64,000 bases of DNA from Rossellomorea aquimaris (GTDB taxonomy: Bacteria; Bacillota; Bacilli; Bacillales; Bacillaceae_B). Under the pieces are notes generated by a model that worked only from the letters and a program-made list of their open reading frames with translations, had not been told where the DNA came from and did not search any database. The position numbers were made by a program, and so were the translations under genes. Below, piece by piece: positions 43,230 to 51,139 of the stretch (positions within the stretch are counted from its first letter, which is position 1; the number at the start of each line of letters is the position of its first letter). The stretch lies in NCBI RefSeq assembly GCF_001877785.1, contig NZ_MINN01000117.1, forward strand, positions 283,319 through 347,318, written 5' to 3'.

Positions 43230-43764
43230 ACTGATCCTCCCTTGAATTGAAGCGATTAATCGTACTTTCCTCCAGTTGATTCTTCTTATCTTCCCTGTGA
43301 CTGTTAAACGTTTTATGCAAACGAACTTCTCCATTGTTCTCACCATTGATCGTAACTAAATTCGGAAGTGTGCCCTCGACTTCAAACCCGCATTCATTGA
43401 AAATGCTGAGATACTTTTCATCCTTCTCATAGGCCTTAACAGCCAATTTATTTACTTTCACCTTCACTGTATAGGCCTGAATAATGGCAGAAAGTATAGT
43501 ACCCGTCTCCTCTATATTGAATTCTTTAGATACCCGGAAATCGATACCATAGTGGCCTGCTGCTTCCATAACTTCTCCACATTCCACCAGACCAGCAACT
43601 TCTCCATTGATTTCTATTAAAATTGCGTCATTCACACTTGATAAAATTTCGCTTTCACTTAAATAATCGGGCATGAATGTCTTAAAATAAAAATCATTTT
43701 CAAAGTACAATTTACAGACTTCTTCTTTCTTACTTTCGTTGTAAGGGATTAAATTAATTTTCAT
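43213..43764 (-). CDS. GNAT-like acyltransferase, divergent
   Basis: A 183-aa GNAT-like protein. It starts MKINLIPYNESKKEEVCKLYFENDFYF, and the C-terminal motif KYLSIFNECGFEVEGTLPNLVTINGENNGEVRLHK matches the two genes downstream. The catalytic acyl-CoA loop is degenerate. GGAGAGGGAAGG stands before the ATG at 43764, which overlaps the MATE stop by 11 bases. The row of three related proteins suggests tandem duplication and separate tailoring steps. Confidence 0.55.
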   Translation of the reverse strand: MKINLIPYNESKKEEVCKLYFENDFYFKTFMPDYLSESEILSSVNDAILIEINGEVAGLVECGEVMEAAGHYGIDFRVSKEFNIEETGTILSAIIQAYTVKVKVNKLAVKAYEKDEKYLSIFNECGFEVEGTLPNLVTINGENNGEVRLHKTFNSHREDKKNQLEESTINRFNSREDQYAGRL

Positions 43765-45127
43765 ACATCCTTCCCTCTCCTTTTTCAATGATAGCATCAG
43801 ATGCATATTCCTTTTCCAGCACCTTCCAGGTGTAGATCACACATATGACACCAAATAAATTGACCGCAAAAAATGTCCAGTAAAAGTAGTTCAAATCATC
43901 AAAAAGTCTGGTTAAATACCACCCTAAGGTTGTGATAATCGCGAAGTACGCAGTATTCAGAACTAAAGCAATGACCCCTTTATTAATTTGTTCCAAGGTG
44001 GTAATAGTCATCAGTACAATCCCCATGATTATATATGAAGGCGAGACAATTGAAATGAAGTCATTAGCGTAGCTGAACGCAGTCTGATCTTTCACCATCG
44101 TATTGATAATCGCTTCACTGAAGATGTAAATGGCCGCTGTAAGTACGAAGTAAAATAAGGCAGTATATGCAACACCCTTTTTGTAAGCTTCAAAAACCCG
44201 GGGATGATACCTGTCCCCGCCGCCGATATTATTGTTCATAATGATCCCGAGGCTTCCGCCAATAGCTATCCCTGGTACAATAACGAACGTTTGAATGTAG
44301 TAGGCCACACCAAAACCCGACACTGCTTCAACACCGAATGGAGCAACAATCTTATTAAAGAAAAAATTGCTTATGAAAATAATCAAGTAGGAAATGGAGA
44401 TCGGCAAGCCGACATTCCTTAAAAACAAAACAGCCTGTTTATAAAATGCAAAGTATTTACGATTGAGTTGGAGAATTTTCTTCTTGAATAATACAATGCT
44501 GACAACTAAAGACGTAAACACAGAACTTATTAAATTGGCATAAACGATGGAGTAAATACCTTTATTCAAATAGAATGCAAGTACGTAAACGAGAGTAACA
44601 TTTAGTAATGCATAAACAATATTGAATACCATAGATAAGTTGACATTTCCATACCCTCTCAGTCCGGAGGTCAATACCATCGTCAATATGACAAGTGCAT
44701 TCACAAGAAACATAGCCCTTAAAAAGCTGATGAAATCACCTGTTATTTCAGTTGGGACTTTATAGAAATCAGCAATGAAAGGCGCCAATGCATAAATGAA
44801 TACCGCTAATAGAAGGGAAGAAATCACACTTATGAAAATGAAGTTCAAGATACCCTTTCTAATCGTTTCGTAATTCTCACTTCCTTTAAGCCTGGATATT
44901 AAAACCTGATGGCTGATCTGGAAGGCCTCCGTAAATGCAATGGATAAAAATGCAAACGGAGTATATAAAGATCGTATGTATATTTCCTCGCTCCCGACAT
45001 TTCCCATAAACGAAATGTTTGCCAGTTGTACAATCATTGTTACCATCGAAGCAAGAATGAGCGGGATACTGGTCTTGAAGATTAATGATAAAATTTTATC
45101 GTTCTGGAAGTCCAATGCCTTTTTCAT
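43754..45127 (-). CDS. MATE-family efflux transporter
   Basis: A 457-aa multidrug and toxic-compound extrusion protein with twelve predicted helices in two related halves (IPLILASMVTMIVQLANISFMG at about 21-42; LPISISYLIIFISNFFFNKIVAPFG in the second half). It probably exports the product of the operon using a sodium or proton gradient and so also protects the producer. It starts directly at the end of the KAS-like gene at 45128, and overlaps the GNAT-like gene behind it. Confidence 0.87.
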   Translation of the reverse strand: MKKALDFQNDKILSLIFKTSIPLILASMVTMIVQLANISFMGNVGSEEIYIRSLYTPFAFLSIAFTEAFQISHQVLISRLKGSENYETIRKGILNFIFISVISSLLLAVFIYALAPFIADFYKVPTEITGDFISFLRAMFLVNALVILTMVLTSGLRGYGNVNLSMVFNIVYALLNVTLVYVLAFYLNKGIYSIVYANLISSVFTSLVVSIVLFKKKILQLNRKYFAFYKQAVLFLRNVGLPISISYLIIFISNFFFNKIVAPFGVEAVSGFGVAYYIQTFVIVPGIAIGGSLGIIMNNNIGGGDRYHPRVFEAYKKGVAYTALFYFVLTAAIYIFSEAIINTMVKDQTAFSYANDFISIVSPSYIIMGIVLMTITTLEQINKGVIALVLNTAYFAIITTLGWYLTRLFDDLNYFYWTFFAVNLFGVICVIYTWKVLEKEYASDAIIEKGEGRMYEN

Positions 45128-45991
45128 TTAAGATTCCCCCCCTATACCAACATTGCAAAAGCATACACGGTGCTGGTGGTCAGTAGAAATTAATGTAACG
45201 CTGCCGCTGATACTTCCCCGTCCCAATAGTTCCGTAAATGTAATCCAGCTATCATTCGATAAAAAATCAATATCCCTTTCATTTTCTCTCACAAATAACT
45301 TTTCTTTAAAGCTAAGACCCCCTGTTGGTACAGTACTTTGAATGAGTACATATTCCGAATCGATGTCTTCAGAAAACTCATCATAAAAACTGTTGATTTC
45401 CGAATAAAAAGCATCTGGGTCATGTTTTCCATTATGATGTGAAACCTTACTCATAATACAGTTCACTTTTATGCCCTCAGACCGATTCAACGTTATTCCA
45501 ACCGAAGAGCCCCCTATTATTTGGTTAAAAGAATTCCTATTACCCCCTATGGGGCTTTCCGTAATCAAAAACAGGGCATTGCCTTTAAATAGATGATCGA
45601 TTAACTTGAGGCCTTCCAAGCCGGAAACATAATCTAAATGTGTCATTCCCAAAAAGTTGGTGTATTGAAAATTTGAATGTTCCAGAATGGGGGCAAGCGG
45701 TGAATTCAACGTTCTGTAATCTGGTTCGTTTTGTGCATAAAATATATATTCGAAATCTGTATGGAATTCCTGTGAAACGTTCAATCCCAGTTCCAGACTC
45801 GTACAATAATCTTCAGACAGGCTGTTCATTGTCGTTAAACTGGTCCCGTAATATTCATTCACTAAATATAATGGCTTTAGAAATTGATCCACTTCGTTCA
45901 TTTCAATATCATGACGTAAATCAGTGGATATATTCGTGGATTGTTTGAGAGTATCTATATACAAATTTGAGGGATAGTATTTATCTGACAC
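45128..45991 (-). CDS. Divergent KAS/thiolase-fold protein lacking the active-site Cys
   Basis: A 287-aa protein with the general layout of a ketosynthase-III-like fold: HTDFEYIFYAQNEPDYRT, then LGMTHLDYVSGLEGLKLIDHLFKGNALFLITESP where FabH has the Cys loop and its following helix, and GSVTLISTDHQHRVCFCNVGIGG at the C-terminus. The nucleophile Cys position is taken by V/S (DYVSG), and no HNxN histidine motif is seen. It could be a structural partner of the active KAS III proteins of this operon. Fold assignment is tentative. It overlaps the acyl-CoA dehydrogenase gene by 11 bases. Confidence 0.5.
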   Translation of the reverse strand: MSDKYYPSNLYIDTLKQSTNISTDLRHDIEMNEVDQFLKPLYLVNEYYGTSLTTMNSLSEDYCTSLELGLNVSQEFHTDFEYIFYAQNEPDYRTLNSPLAPILEHSNFQYTNFLGMTHLDYVSGLEGLKLIDHLFKGNALFLITESPIGGNRNSFNQIIGGSSVGITLNRSEGIKVNCIMSKVSHHNGKHDPDAFYSEINSFYDEFSEDIDSEYVLIQSTVPTGGLSFKEKLFVRENERDIDFLSNDSWITFTELLGRGSISGSVTLISTDHQHRVCFCNVGIGGES

Positions 45992-47135
45992 TGGCTATCT
46001 TCCCATTGTTAAAGTTCTGGAATAAGTTCAGTCTTTGTATATTTGAAGTACCCTCCATGAATTCAAAGGCCCTGGCATCCCTGAACCACTTATTCAAATA
46101 AGGATGCTCCAGCAAAGCGTGAGGCCCGAATAGATAAAGTGAATATTCCGTCATTTTTTCCGCGAGTTGGACAGCTTTTATTTTGGCCATCGAGCTGCTG
46201 TAACCGCTCGTCGGATCCTTATCTACTTCCCGGGCAGCTTCCCTGATTAAATGCCTGACAGAAATGATTTCCTCCTTGAATTTTTCAAGAGTCCGCTTTT
46301 GCTCAATGGTAAAGCTGCTTCTATTCTCCTCTGTATAATCCATTGCCGCCTGGGCAATGCCCAATCCCAGGGCCGCTACTCCCGGACGCATCTTGTTAAA
46401 CGTTTGGATCGCTCCCCATAAGCCTCTTCTAGTCGGTTTTAAATGCTTTGCCAGAAGTTCTGCATCGCTGATTTCCACATGATCGATTTTAATGTGGGAA
46501 AGTTCAGCGCCTTTTACTCCCAATGTTTCTAAAGGTTCTGCAGAGAACCCCTTTTTACTTGTCTCAATGAATACACTTCTTAAACCCAATGGACCTTCGG
46601 CAGCCTTCAAAAAAATGACCCCTAATTCTGCTCTTGCCCCATTACCAATGTATTTCTTCTCTCCATTTATTATGTACCCCGCTCCATCCCTAAGCAGCGT
46701 TGAGCTTATATCAGAAGCATCCGATCCTTTTTGAGGTTCTGTAAGAGCAAAAAAAGTCCATTTGGGAGATGAGGTTAATGCTGTGTAATATCTTTCTTTC
46801 TGTAAATCGTCACCCATATCGTAAATCACCTGGCCGGACAAAGATGGTCCCGGTGCCCCCAATAAGACTCCGACATCCCCATATGCAAGCTTTTCAAGGG
46901 CAATCACCCTTTCCAATACTTTTATGCCGTAGACTTTGTATTCGTTATCAATGGTTAACGGCGTATTATTATATTCCTCGGGAATCATAAGGTTTGATAA
47001 GGTTTTCACTCCCTGCAAATCTAACAAATCTTCTATTTTTTCTTTACCCCTATCAACTTCCAAGCCTTTTCTCCGGAATTCGGATGCCTGTTCCTCCATG
47101 ATCCTTTCCAATTTTATAATCTGTTGATCATTCAT
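45981..47135 (-). CDS. Acyl-CoA dehydrogenase family flavoprotein
   Basis: A 384-aa flavin dehydrogenase with the full acyl-CoA dehydrogenase layout: WTFFALTEPQKGSDASDISS (FAD/substrate motif, about 125-146), GYIINGEKKYIGNGA, and the catalytic base Glu361 in FEFMEGTSNIQRL. It would desaturate an acyl-thioester, most likely on the pathway ACP. The start overlaps the next upstream gene by 4 bases, so it is probably made in equal amounts with the short partner at 47132. Confidence 0.87.
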   Translation of the reverse strand: MNDQQIIKLERIMEEQASEFRRKGLEVDRGKEKIEDLLDLQGVKTLSNLMIPEEYNNTPLTIDNEYKVYGIKVLERVIALEKLAYGDVGVLLGAPGPSLSGQVIYDMGDDLQKERYYTALTSSPKWTFFALTEPQKGSDASDISSTLLRDGAGYIINGEKKYIGNGARAELGVIFLKAAEGPLGLRSVFIETSKKGFSAEPLETLGVKGAELSHIKIDHVEISDAELLAKHLKPTRRGLWGAIQTFNKMRPGVAALGLGIAQAAMDYTEENRSSFTIEQKRTLEKFKEEIISVRHLIREAAREVDKDPTSGYSSSMAKIKAVQLAEKMTEYSLYLFGPHALLEHPYLNKWFRDARAFEFMEGTSNIQRLNLFQNFNNGKIASVR

Positions 47136-47809
47136 ACATTTATCACTCCATATATTTGTTGAATAACTCTGGAATTAAAGTAAACATCCATTACACCATC
47201 ACGTATGTAACCGGATCCCCCGCAAAGCTTGATTAATGATTCGTTGGATTGAGTGATTCTTTCATGAAGAAGTATAAGACGCAGAGGTGTTAATTTAAGT
47301 TTACTTATGTCAAGGAGCAGTGAGTGATACTCGGTAATGAATTGTGCAATATCGCTTTTTATCAGCTGCATCTTCAATTGCTCGGTTTCCCCTATATATC
47401 GATTGTTTAAATAGTTAACCGCCTGATCCAATATCTTTAAAGACAAGCCCATTCTTATCTGCACCCAGACATTCAGGACCTCTTCTTGAGTCGGGCCGAA
47501 CTCTGCGTTCTTTTCATTTTTCTGTGCCTTTAATTTCATTATGACCAGCGCCGGATTCATGATGCCGATTGAATCCATTAAATCAATGCCAGTATCATCA
47601 ACATGTGCCAATGATTCGAGTTCTGCCTTATTATGTTCTTTCTGACTGAGTTCTTTTGTAGTCAGGCAATAACCGTTTAAAAAATAGATATCTTTACCCA
47701 AGACATTTTTTTCAGCTAAGTAAGAGATGGTGTCTGCCAGACTATTTTTTCGGGAATATTCGATAATACCTTTATCTGTTTTCACTTTTCCTTCCGTCAT
47801 CACGCTCAT
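47132..47809 (-). CDS. Short acyl-CoA-dehydrogenase-like protein (C-terminal helical domain)
   Basis: A 225-aa protein resembling only the C-terminal four-helix domain of acyl-CoA dehydrogenases: EEVLNVWVQIRMGLSLKILDQAVNYLNNRYIGE and LIKLCGGSGYIRDGVMDVYFNSRVIQQIYG (the terminal GGxGY region). The N-terminal and beta domains that bind FAD and CoA are missing, as is the catalytic Glu. It may form a heteromer with the full-length enzyme encoded by the overlapping downstream gene. Confidence 0.6.
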   Translation of the reverse strand: MSVMTEGKVKTDKGIIEYSRKNSLADTISYLAEKNVLGKDIYFLNGYCLTTKELSQKEHNKAELESLAHVDDTGIDLMDSIGIMNPALVIMKLKAQKNEKNAEFGPTQEEVLNVWVQIRMGLSLKILDQAVNYLNNRYIGETEQLKMQLIKSDIAQFITEYHSLLLDISKLKLTPLRLILLHERITQSNESLIKLCGGSGYIRDGVMDVYFNSRVIQQIYGVINV

Positions 47810-47819
47810 ATAATCCCCC

Positions 47820-48755
47820 TCACACCCTTATTAAGCATGCACCAAAATAACAACCTAACCCCACTCCAACCCATAGACACAAGTCTCCGGGAACTATCTT
47901 GTTATTGCGGAGGGCAAAGTTGAAATTCAGTTGTGCATCAGTACAGTATGTATGTCCAATTTCGTTTATTTGTTCAGTCAGTATTTTTTCTAAATTAAAA
48001 TCCCGTTCCTCAGAAAAATTTCTCCACGTTGTCTTGTTTACATTATGAGGAACAACCCAATCTACATCATTCAAAGTCAGACCTGCTTCATCGAGTATAT
48101 GGTCAATCAGTTTGTTCAGATTTGGCATATAGGACTTATTGAAGTTCTTCAGCTCACTTGAATCCGAATAGATCCCGTTATGAAACCTTGTGTCTGCCAG
48201 CGTGGCAGTCGATAGAATCGTATTTTTTTCTGTATAATTACTTATGAACATGGCAGATGCAGCATCACCGATTACCGATGACTTGGTTAAGTGTCTTGCC
48301 TGCGGCATAAAGTTCGTTTGATCTCCACATAATATTAAGACTTTTGATTCTTCGCTTTGTTTCAATAAAAAATCTTTTGCCACTTCAATTGCCTTATAAA
48401 TGGAAGCGCAATTAAGATGTGAAATACCATAACGATCGATATGTTCCAGTTGGTACCTCGATGCAACTTTATGTAATAACTCATAATTAGAAGGAACCTG
48501 AGGGATGATGGTATGTGCATATAATATAAGTTTGAGATTTTCCGCTGATTCCATATCCAGAAGATTTTCCAGTGGAATCGAGAGTGTCTCTTCCAATCTT
48601 TGTCCATCTTTCACAATAGGCACATGGTTCAGGCCCAGGATCCTTGTCATTAACTTCGTTTCAGACCCGCGCCCGCCCACTCTGGTTATGATTTCTCCAA
48701 CTGATTCTCTATCTTCTGGTAAATAGGTTGATAGATTACTGATTCCTATGGTCAT
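47820..48755 (-). CDS. KAS III-like ketosynthase/acyltransferase
   Basis: A 311-aa FabH-like thiolase-fold enzyme. Likely nucleophile Cys116 in SHLNCASIYKAIEVAKDF; His237 in VVPHNVN. The FabH asparagine (in GNTS) is replaced: the matching stretch is IGHTYCTDA with His268. Such changes are seen in KAS III relatives that transfer acyl groups to O or N or make unusual condensations. AGAGGT lies 7 bases before the ATG at 48755; the gene overlaps the previous one by 20 bases. Closely similar to the KAS III at 52531. Confidence 0.8.
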   Translation of the reverse strand: MTIGISNLSTYLPEDRESVGEIITRVGGRGSETKLMTRILGLNHVPIVKDGQRLEETLSIPLENLLDMESAENLKLILYAHTIIPQVPSNYELLHKVASRYQLEHIDRYGISHLNCASIYKAIEVAKDFLLKQSEESKVLILCGDQTNFMPQARHLTKSSVIGDAASAMFISNYTEKNTILSTATLADTRFHNGIYSDSSELKNFNKSYMPNLNKLIDHILDEAGLTLNDVDWVVPHNVNKTTWRNFSEERDFNLEKILTEQINEIGHTYCTDAQLNFNFALRNNKIVPGDLCLWVGVGLGCYFGACLIRV

Positions 48756-49581
48756 AAATATACCTCTTTTCATTTCCTGCCATAAGATTAATCGCACTTG
48801 CTTTATTTAGTTGGGGATCATAATGAATCAACCAAATATTCTTTTGAAGAATATCCCGATCACTCGAGTATAATCTGGAATACTCATATAAAGCATTTGA
48901 TGTTCTGAAACCGTTAACAGCCAGTCTGCAACGTACTTCCCCCCGCAATTCCTGATTGCTGATCACTGCAGTGTCTTTAAAAGCCCCCAGGGCCTTTTCA
49001 ATATCTTCAACACTGAAGTTTTCACTTAATTGAAAAGAAAGGTTTTTCTCTATAATATGAGAATTTTTCTCAGCTTCATTTTTTGACAGGGTAATCGCCA
49101 TACCTCCATCACTATAGTGCGTATCCCCGCTTTCGTGGTAAGGCAGGGTGTTTTGTTCCAGTACAATCAACAGTGCTTTAGTAAAATCAGCATTTTCCAT
49201 CATTTTGGCTGCTACTTTCAATGCACCAAAGCCAATATCCAAACCATAGTCCGACATGGCGAAACATAAGCCTTCCAACTTATATTTTTCCGTTAAATAG
49301 CCGATCAAAGAATAGGAAGGATCTATATTCGGCGTATCATACGCAATTAGAATCAAATCGAAACGATGGAGCTCTTCCAGGGTGAATCGATCTAATAATT
49401 TGGAACTGATATCGATGAAATCATTTTGAAGGCCCTTCAAGAGGGCCTTCTCATTAAATGGCAGATTATATTGATTAAGAAGATCTTTTTGGAATCGGAT
49501 TAATTCTTTATCTTCCCGATAGGGTTTTGATTGACCCAACTCTATATGAGAGATATCTTCTAATATGATTTGATTGCTCAA
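48736..49581 (-). CDS. Degenerate KAS III-like protein, no active-site Cys
   Basis: A 281-aa protein with the KAS fold pattern FDLILIAYDTPNIDPSYSLIGYLTEKY, then FAMSDYGLDIGFGALKVAAKMM where FabH carries its Cys loop, and ALLIVLEQNTLP..HYSDGGMAITLSK. The nucleophile is replaced (YGLD), and the C-terminal His motif is reduced to WLIHYDPQL. It likely pairs with the active KAS III encoded next, in the way PqsB pairs with PqsC in quinolone synthesis (established for that system; inferred here). Overlaps the ACP gene by 4 bases. Confidence 0.65.
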   Translation of the reverse strand: MSNQIILEDISHIELGQSKPYREDKELIRFQKDLLNQYNLPFNEKALLKGLQNDFIDISSKLLDRFTLEELHRFDLILIAYDTPNIDPSYSLIGYLTEKYKLEGLCFAMSDYGLDIGFGALKVAAKMMENADFTKALLIVLEQNTLPYHESGDTHYSDGGMAITLSKNEAEKNSHIIEKNLSFQLSENFSVEDIEKALGAFKDTAVISNQELRGEVRCRLAVNGFRTSNALYEYSRLYSSDRDILQKNIWLIHYDPQLNKASAINLMAGNEKRYIYDHRNQ

Positions 49582-49841
49582 TATACTTTCTCTCCCATAT
49601 GATTCAAGGCATAATCTGCTAACGTATTGACCGATTCAAAATGTTCTGCTCTTAAGTCTTCTGGATCGATAGATAATTCGGGAATATTATCCTCAAGCGC
49701 CATCAATAATTCAATAATCGAAGTTGAATCTAAATCCAGGTCTTCGAATAACTTTGTGCTATCCGTGATTGTTTTGTCTTCATCGTTTAATACATCGTTA
49801 ATTGCCACTTTTACCAACTCAATCATTTTTTCTTTGTTCAT
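49578..49841 (-). CDS. Acyl carrier protein
   Basis: An 87-aa carrier protein with the phosphopantetheine site in LFEDLDLDSTSIIELLMALED (Ser39). Four-helix ACP pattern, acidic. The start at 49841 has AGGAGG 8 bases ahead; the GTG 9 bases earlier overlaps that site and is unlikely. It lies between the PLP decarboxylase and the KAS pair and is the natural substrate carrier for the ATP-grasp ligase, as BtrI is for BtrJ. Expected to be activated by the AcpS-type enzyme of the same operon. Confidence 0.9.
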   Translation of the reverse strand: MNKEKMIELVKVAINDVLNDEDKTITDSTKLFEDLDLDSTSIIELLMALEDNIPELSIDPEDLRAEHFESVNTLADYALNHMGEKVY

Positions 49842-49846
49842 TATGT

Positions 49847-51139
49847 TCACCTCCTTACGCCGGCCGGTTCCGGCATATTGACTTCATGTAAGCATTGTCT
49901 TTCCAGTATTACTTCCGTGTCATCTCTTTGGCGTATTAAATACTGATCCCCTTGATATGTCAGGACTTCCGCCGGAAAACCGTGGCTCAAGAACCCTGTA
50001 GGCGAAGCTGTAGGTCCATATGCCCCAGAGTTCAGTATCCCGATCAGGTCTCCCTGGCTGACAAGCGGCAGCTCTAACTTCTTCGCAACGGTGTCATTTG
50101 GCGTACAAAGCGGGCCGGAAATATTGTAAGTCATGCGTTCGGTATTCCCATCTTTATTTGTAAGCAATGTAATAGGGAAGTTCCTTTTGACAAAAGAACC
50201 AATACCCACTGCCGCCATATGATGATTGGTTCCCCCGTCGGCGACTATGAAATTTTCATCTCGGGATCGTTTTGTGTACAATGCTTTGGTGATATATATT
50301 CCTGATTTGGCAGTTAAATATCGGCCTAATTCCATCATCAGCCTGGTAGCGGGATGTTTCTCCCGGAAATCAGAAATAAGTGGATTCATCATTTCTGTAA
50401 GTCTTTCAATATTTATCTCCGTTTCTTTATCAAAGTATGGCACACCCAAGCCTCCACCGATATCCACCATTTTCAGCTCGATGTTTAATTTCCGGGACAA
50501 TTCTTCCACATTACTCAGGATTTTTCTGGTGTTTTCAAATACGACATTCTCATCTAATATCCTGGTTCCCATATAAGTATGAAAGCCGATGATTGTTACG
50601 TGTGTAAACTGACTAAAGTAAGCTTCAGATTTATTCATCAGAATCTCATCGTCAATGCCAAATTGCGTTGATTTACCACCCATTGTGAGTTTGGAGCCTT
50701 TGACTGTGAATGAAGGATTGATTCTAAGTGCAATATTCACCTTTTTGTTAAGTTCACCCGCAATCGTGTTTATCAGCTCGAGTTCTTGGAATGACTCACA
50801 AACGATTGCATAAATACCTTCATTTATACACCTTTCAATTTCTTCACGTTTTTTGCCCGGACCCAGGAAAATGATGTCCTCTGGGTTCGTATTACATTTT
50901 AAGACTGTCGATAGCTCTGCCAGTGATGATACTTCTGCCCTGGCACCTAAATTTTTCAAGAAGGAATAAATGGATATATTAGGGTTTGATTTTAAAGAAA
51001 AAAACAATTCAAGAGAGGGATGCAGTTTGTTTCTTAATTCATCATAATTCTCTTCCAATACCTCACCTGAGTACAGGTAGAGTGGCGTTCCATACTTTTG
51101 TGCAATTTGTTCAAAGTTAATATGTTGATCTAATATCAT
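49847..51139 (-). CDS. PLP-dependent decarboxylase, BtrK/LysA (fold III) type
   Basis: A 430-aa alanine-racemase-fold decarboxylase. PLP lysine is Lys50 in FFSLKSNPN; HTYMGTR, GGGLGVPYFDKE and the phosphate loop DIGGG follow; the second-subunit Cys motif is GPLCTPNDT and the tyrosine is in LNSGAYG. Length and the ACP neighbour fit BtrK, which decarboxylates glutamyl-S-ACP to aminobutyryl-S-ACP. Free diaminopimelate decarboxylase is less likely because of the position between an ATP-grasp ligase (4-base overlap) and an ACP gene. Confidence 0.85.
   Translation of the reverse strand: MILDQHINFEQIAQKYGTPLYLYSGEVLEENYDELRNKLHPSLELFFSLKSNPNISIYSFLKNLGARAEVSSLAELSTVLKCNTNPEDIIFLGPGKKREEIERCINEGIYAIVCESFQELELINTIAGELNKKVNIALRINPSFTVKGSKLTMGGKSTQFGIDDEILMNKSEAYFSQFTHVTIIGFHTYMGTRILDENVVFENTRKILSNVEELSRKLNIELKMVDIGGGLGVPYFDKETEINIERLTEMMNPLISDFREKHPATRLMMELGRYLTAKSGIYITKALYTKRSRDENFIVADGGTNHHMAAVGIGSFVKRNFPITLLTNKDGNTERMTYNISGPLCTPNDTVAKKLELPLVSQGDLIGILNSGAYGPTASPTGFLSHGFPAEVLTYQGDQYLIRQRDDTEVILERQCLHEVNMPEPAGVRR

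Noticed and set aside
44199..44218. A GGGGATGATACCTGTCCCC stretch inside the MATE gene as a palindrome copy
   Set aside because: Too short, wrong spacing and fully in frame with normal transporter sequence; probably coincidence.
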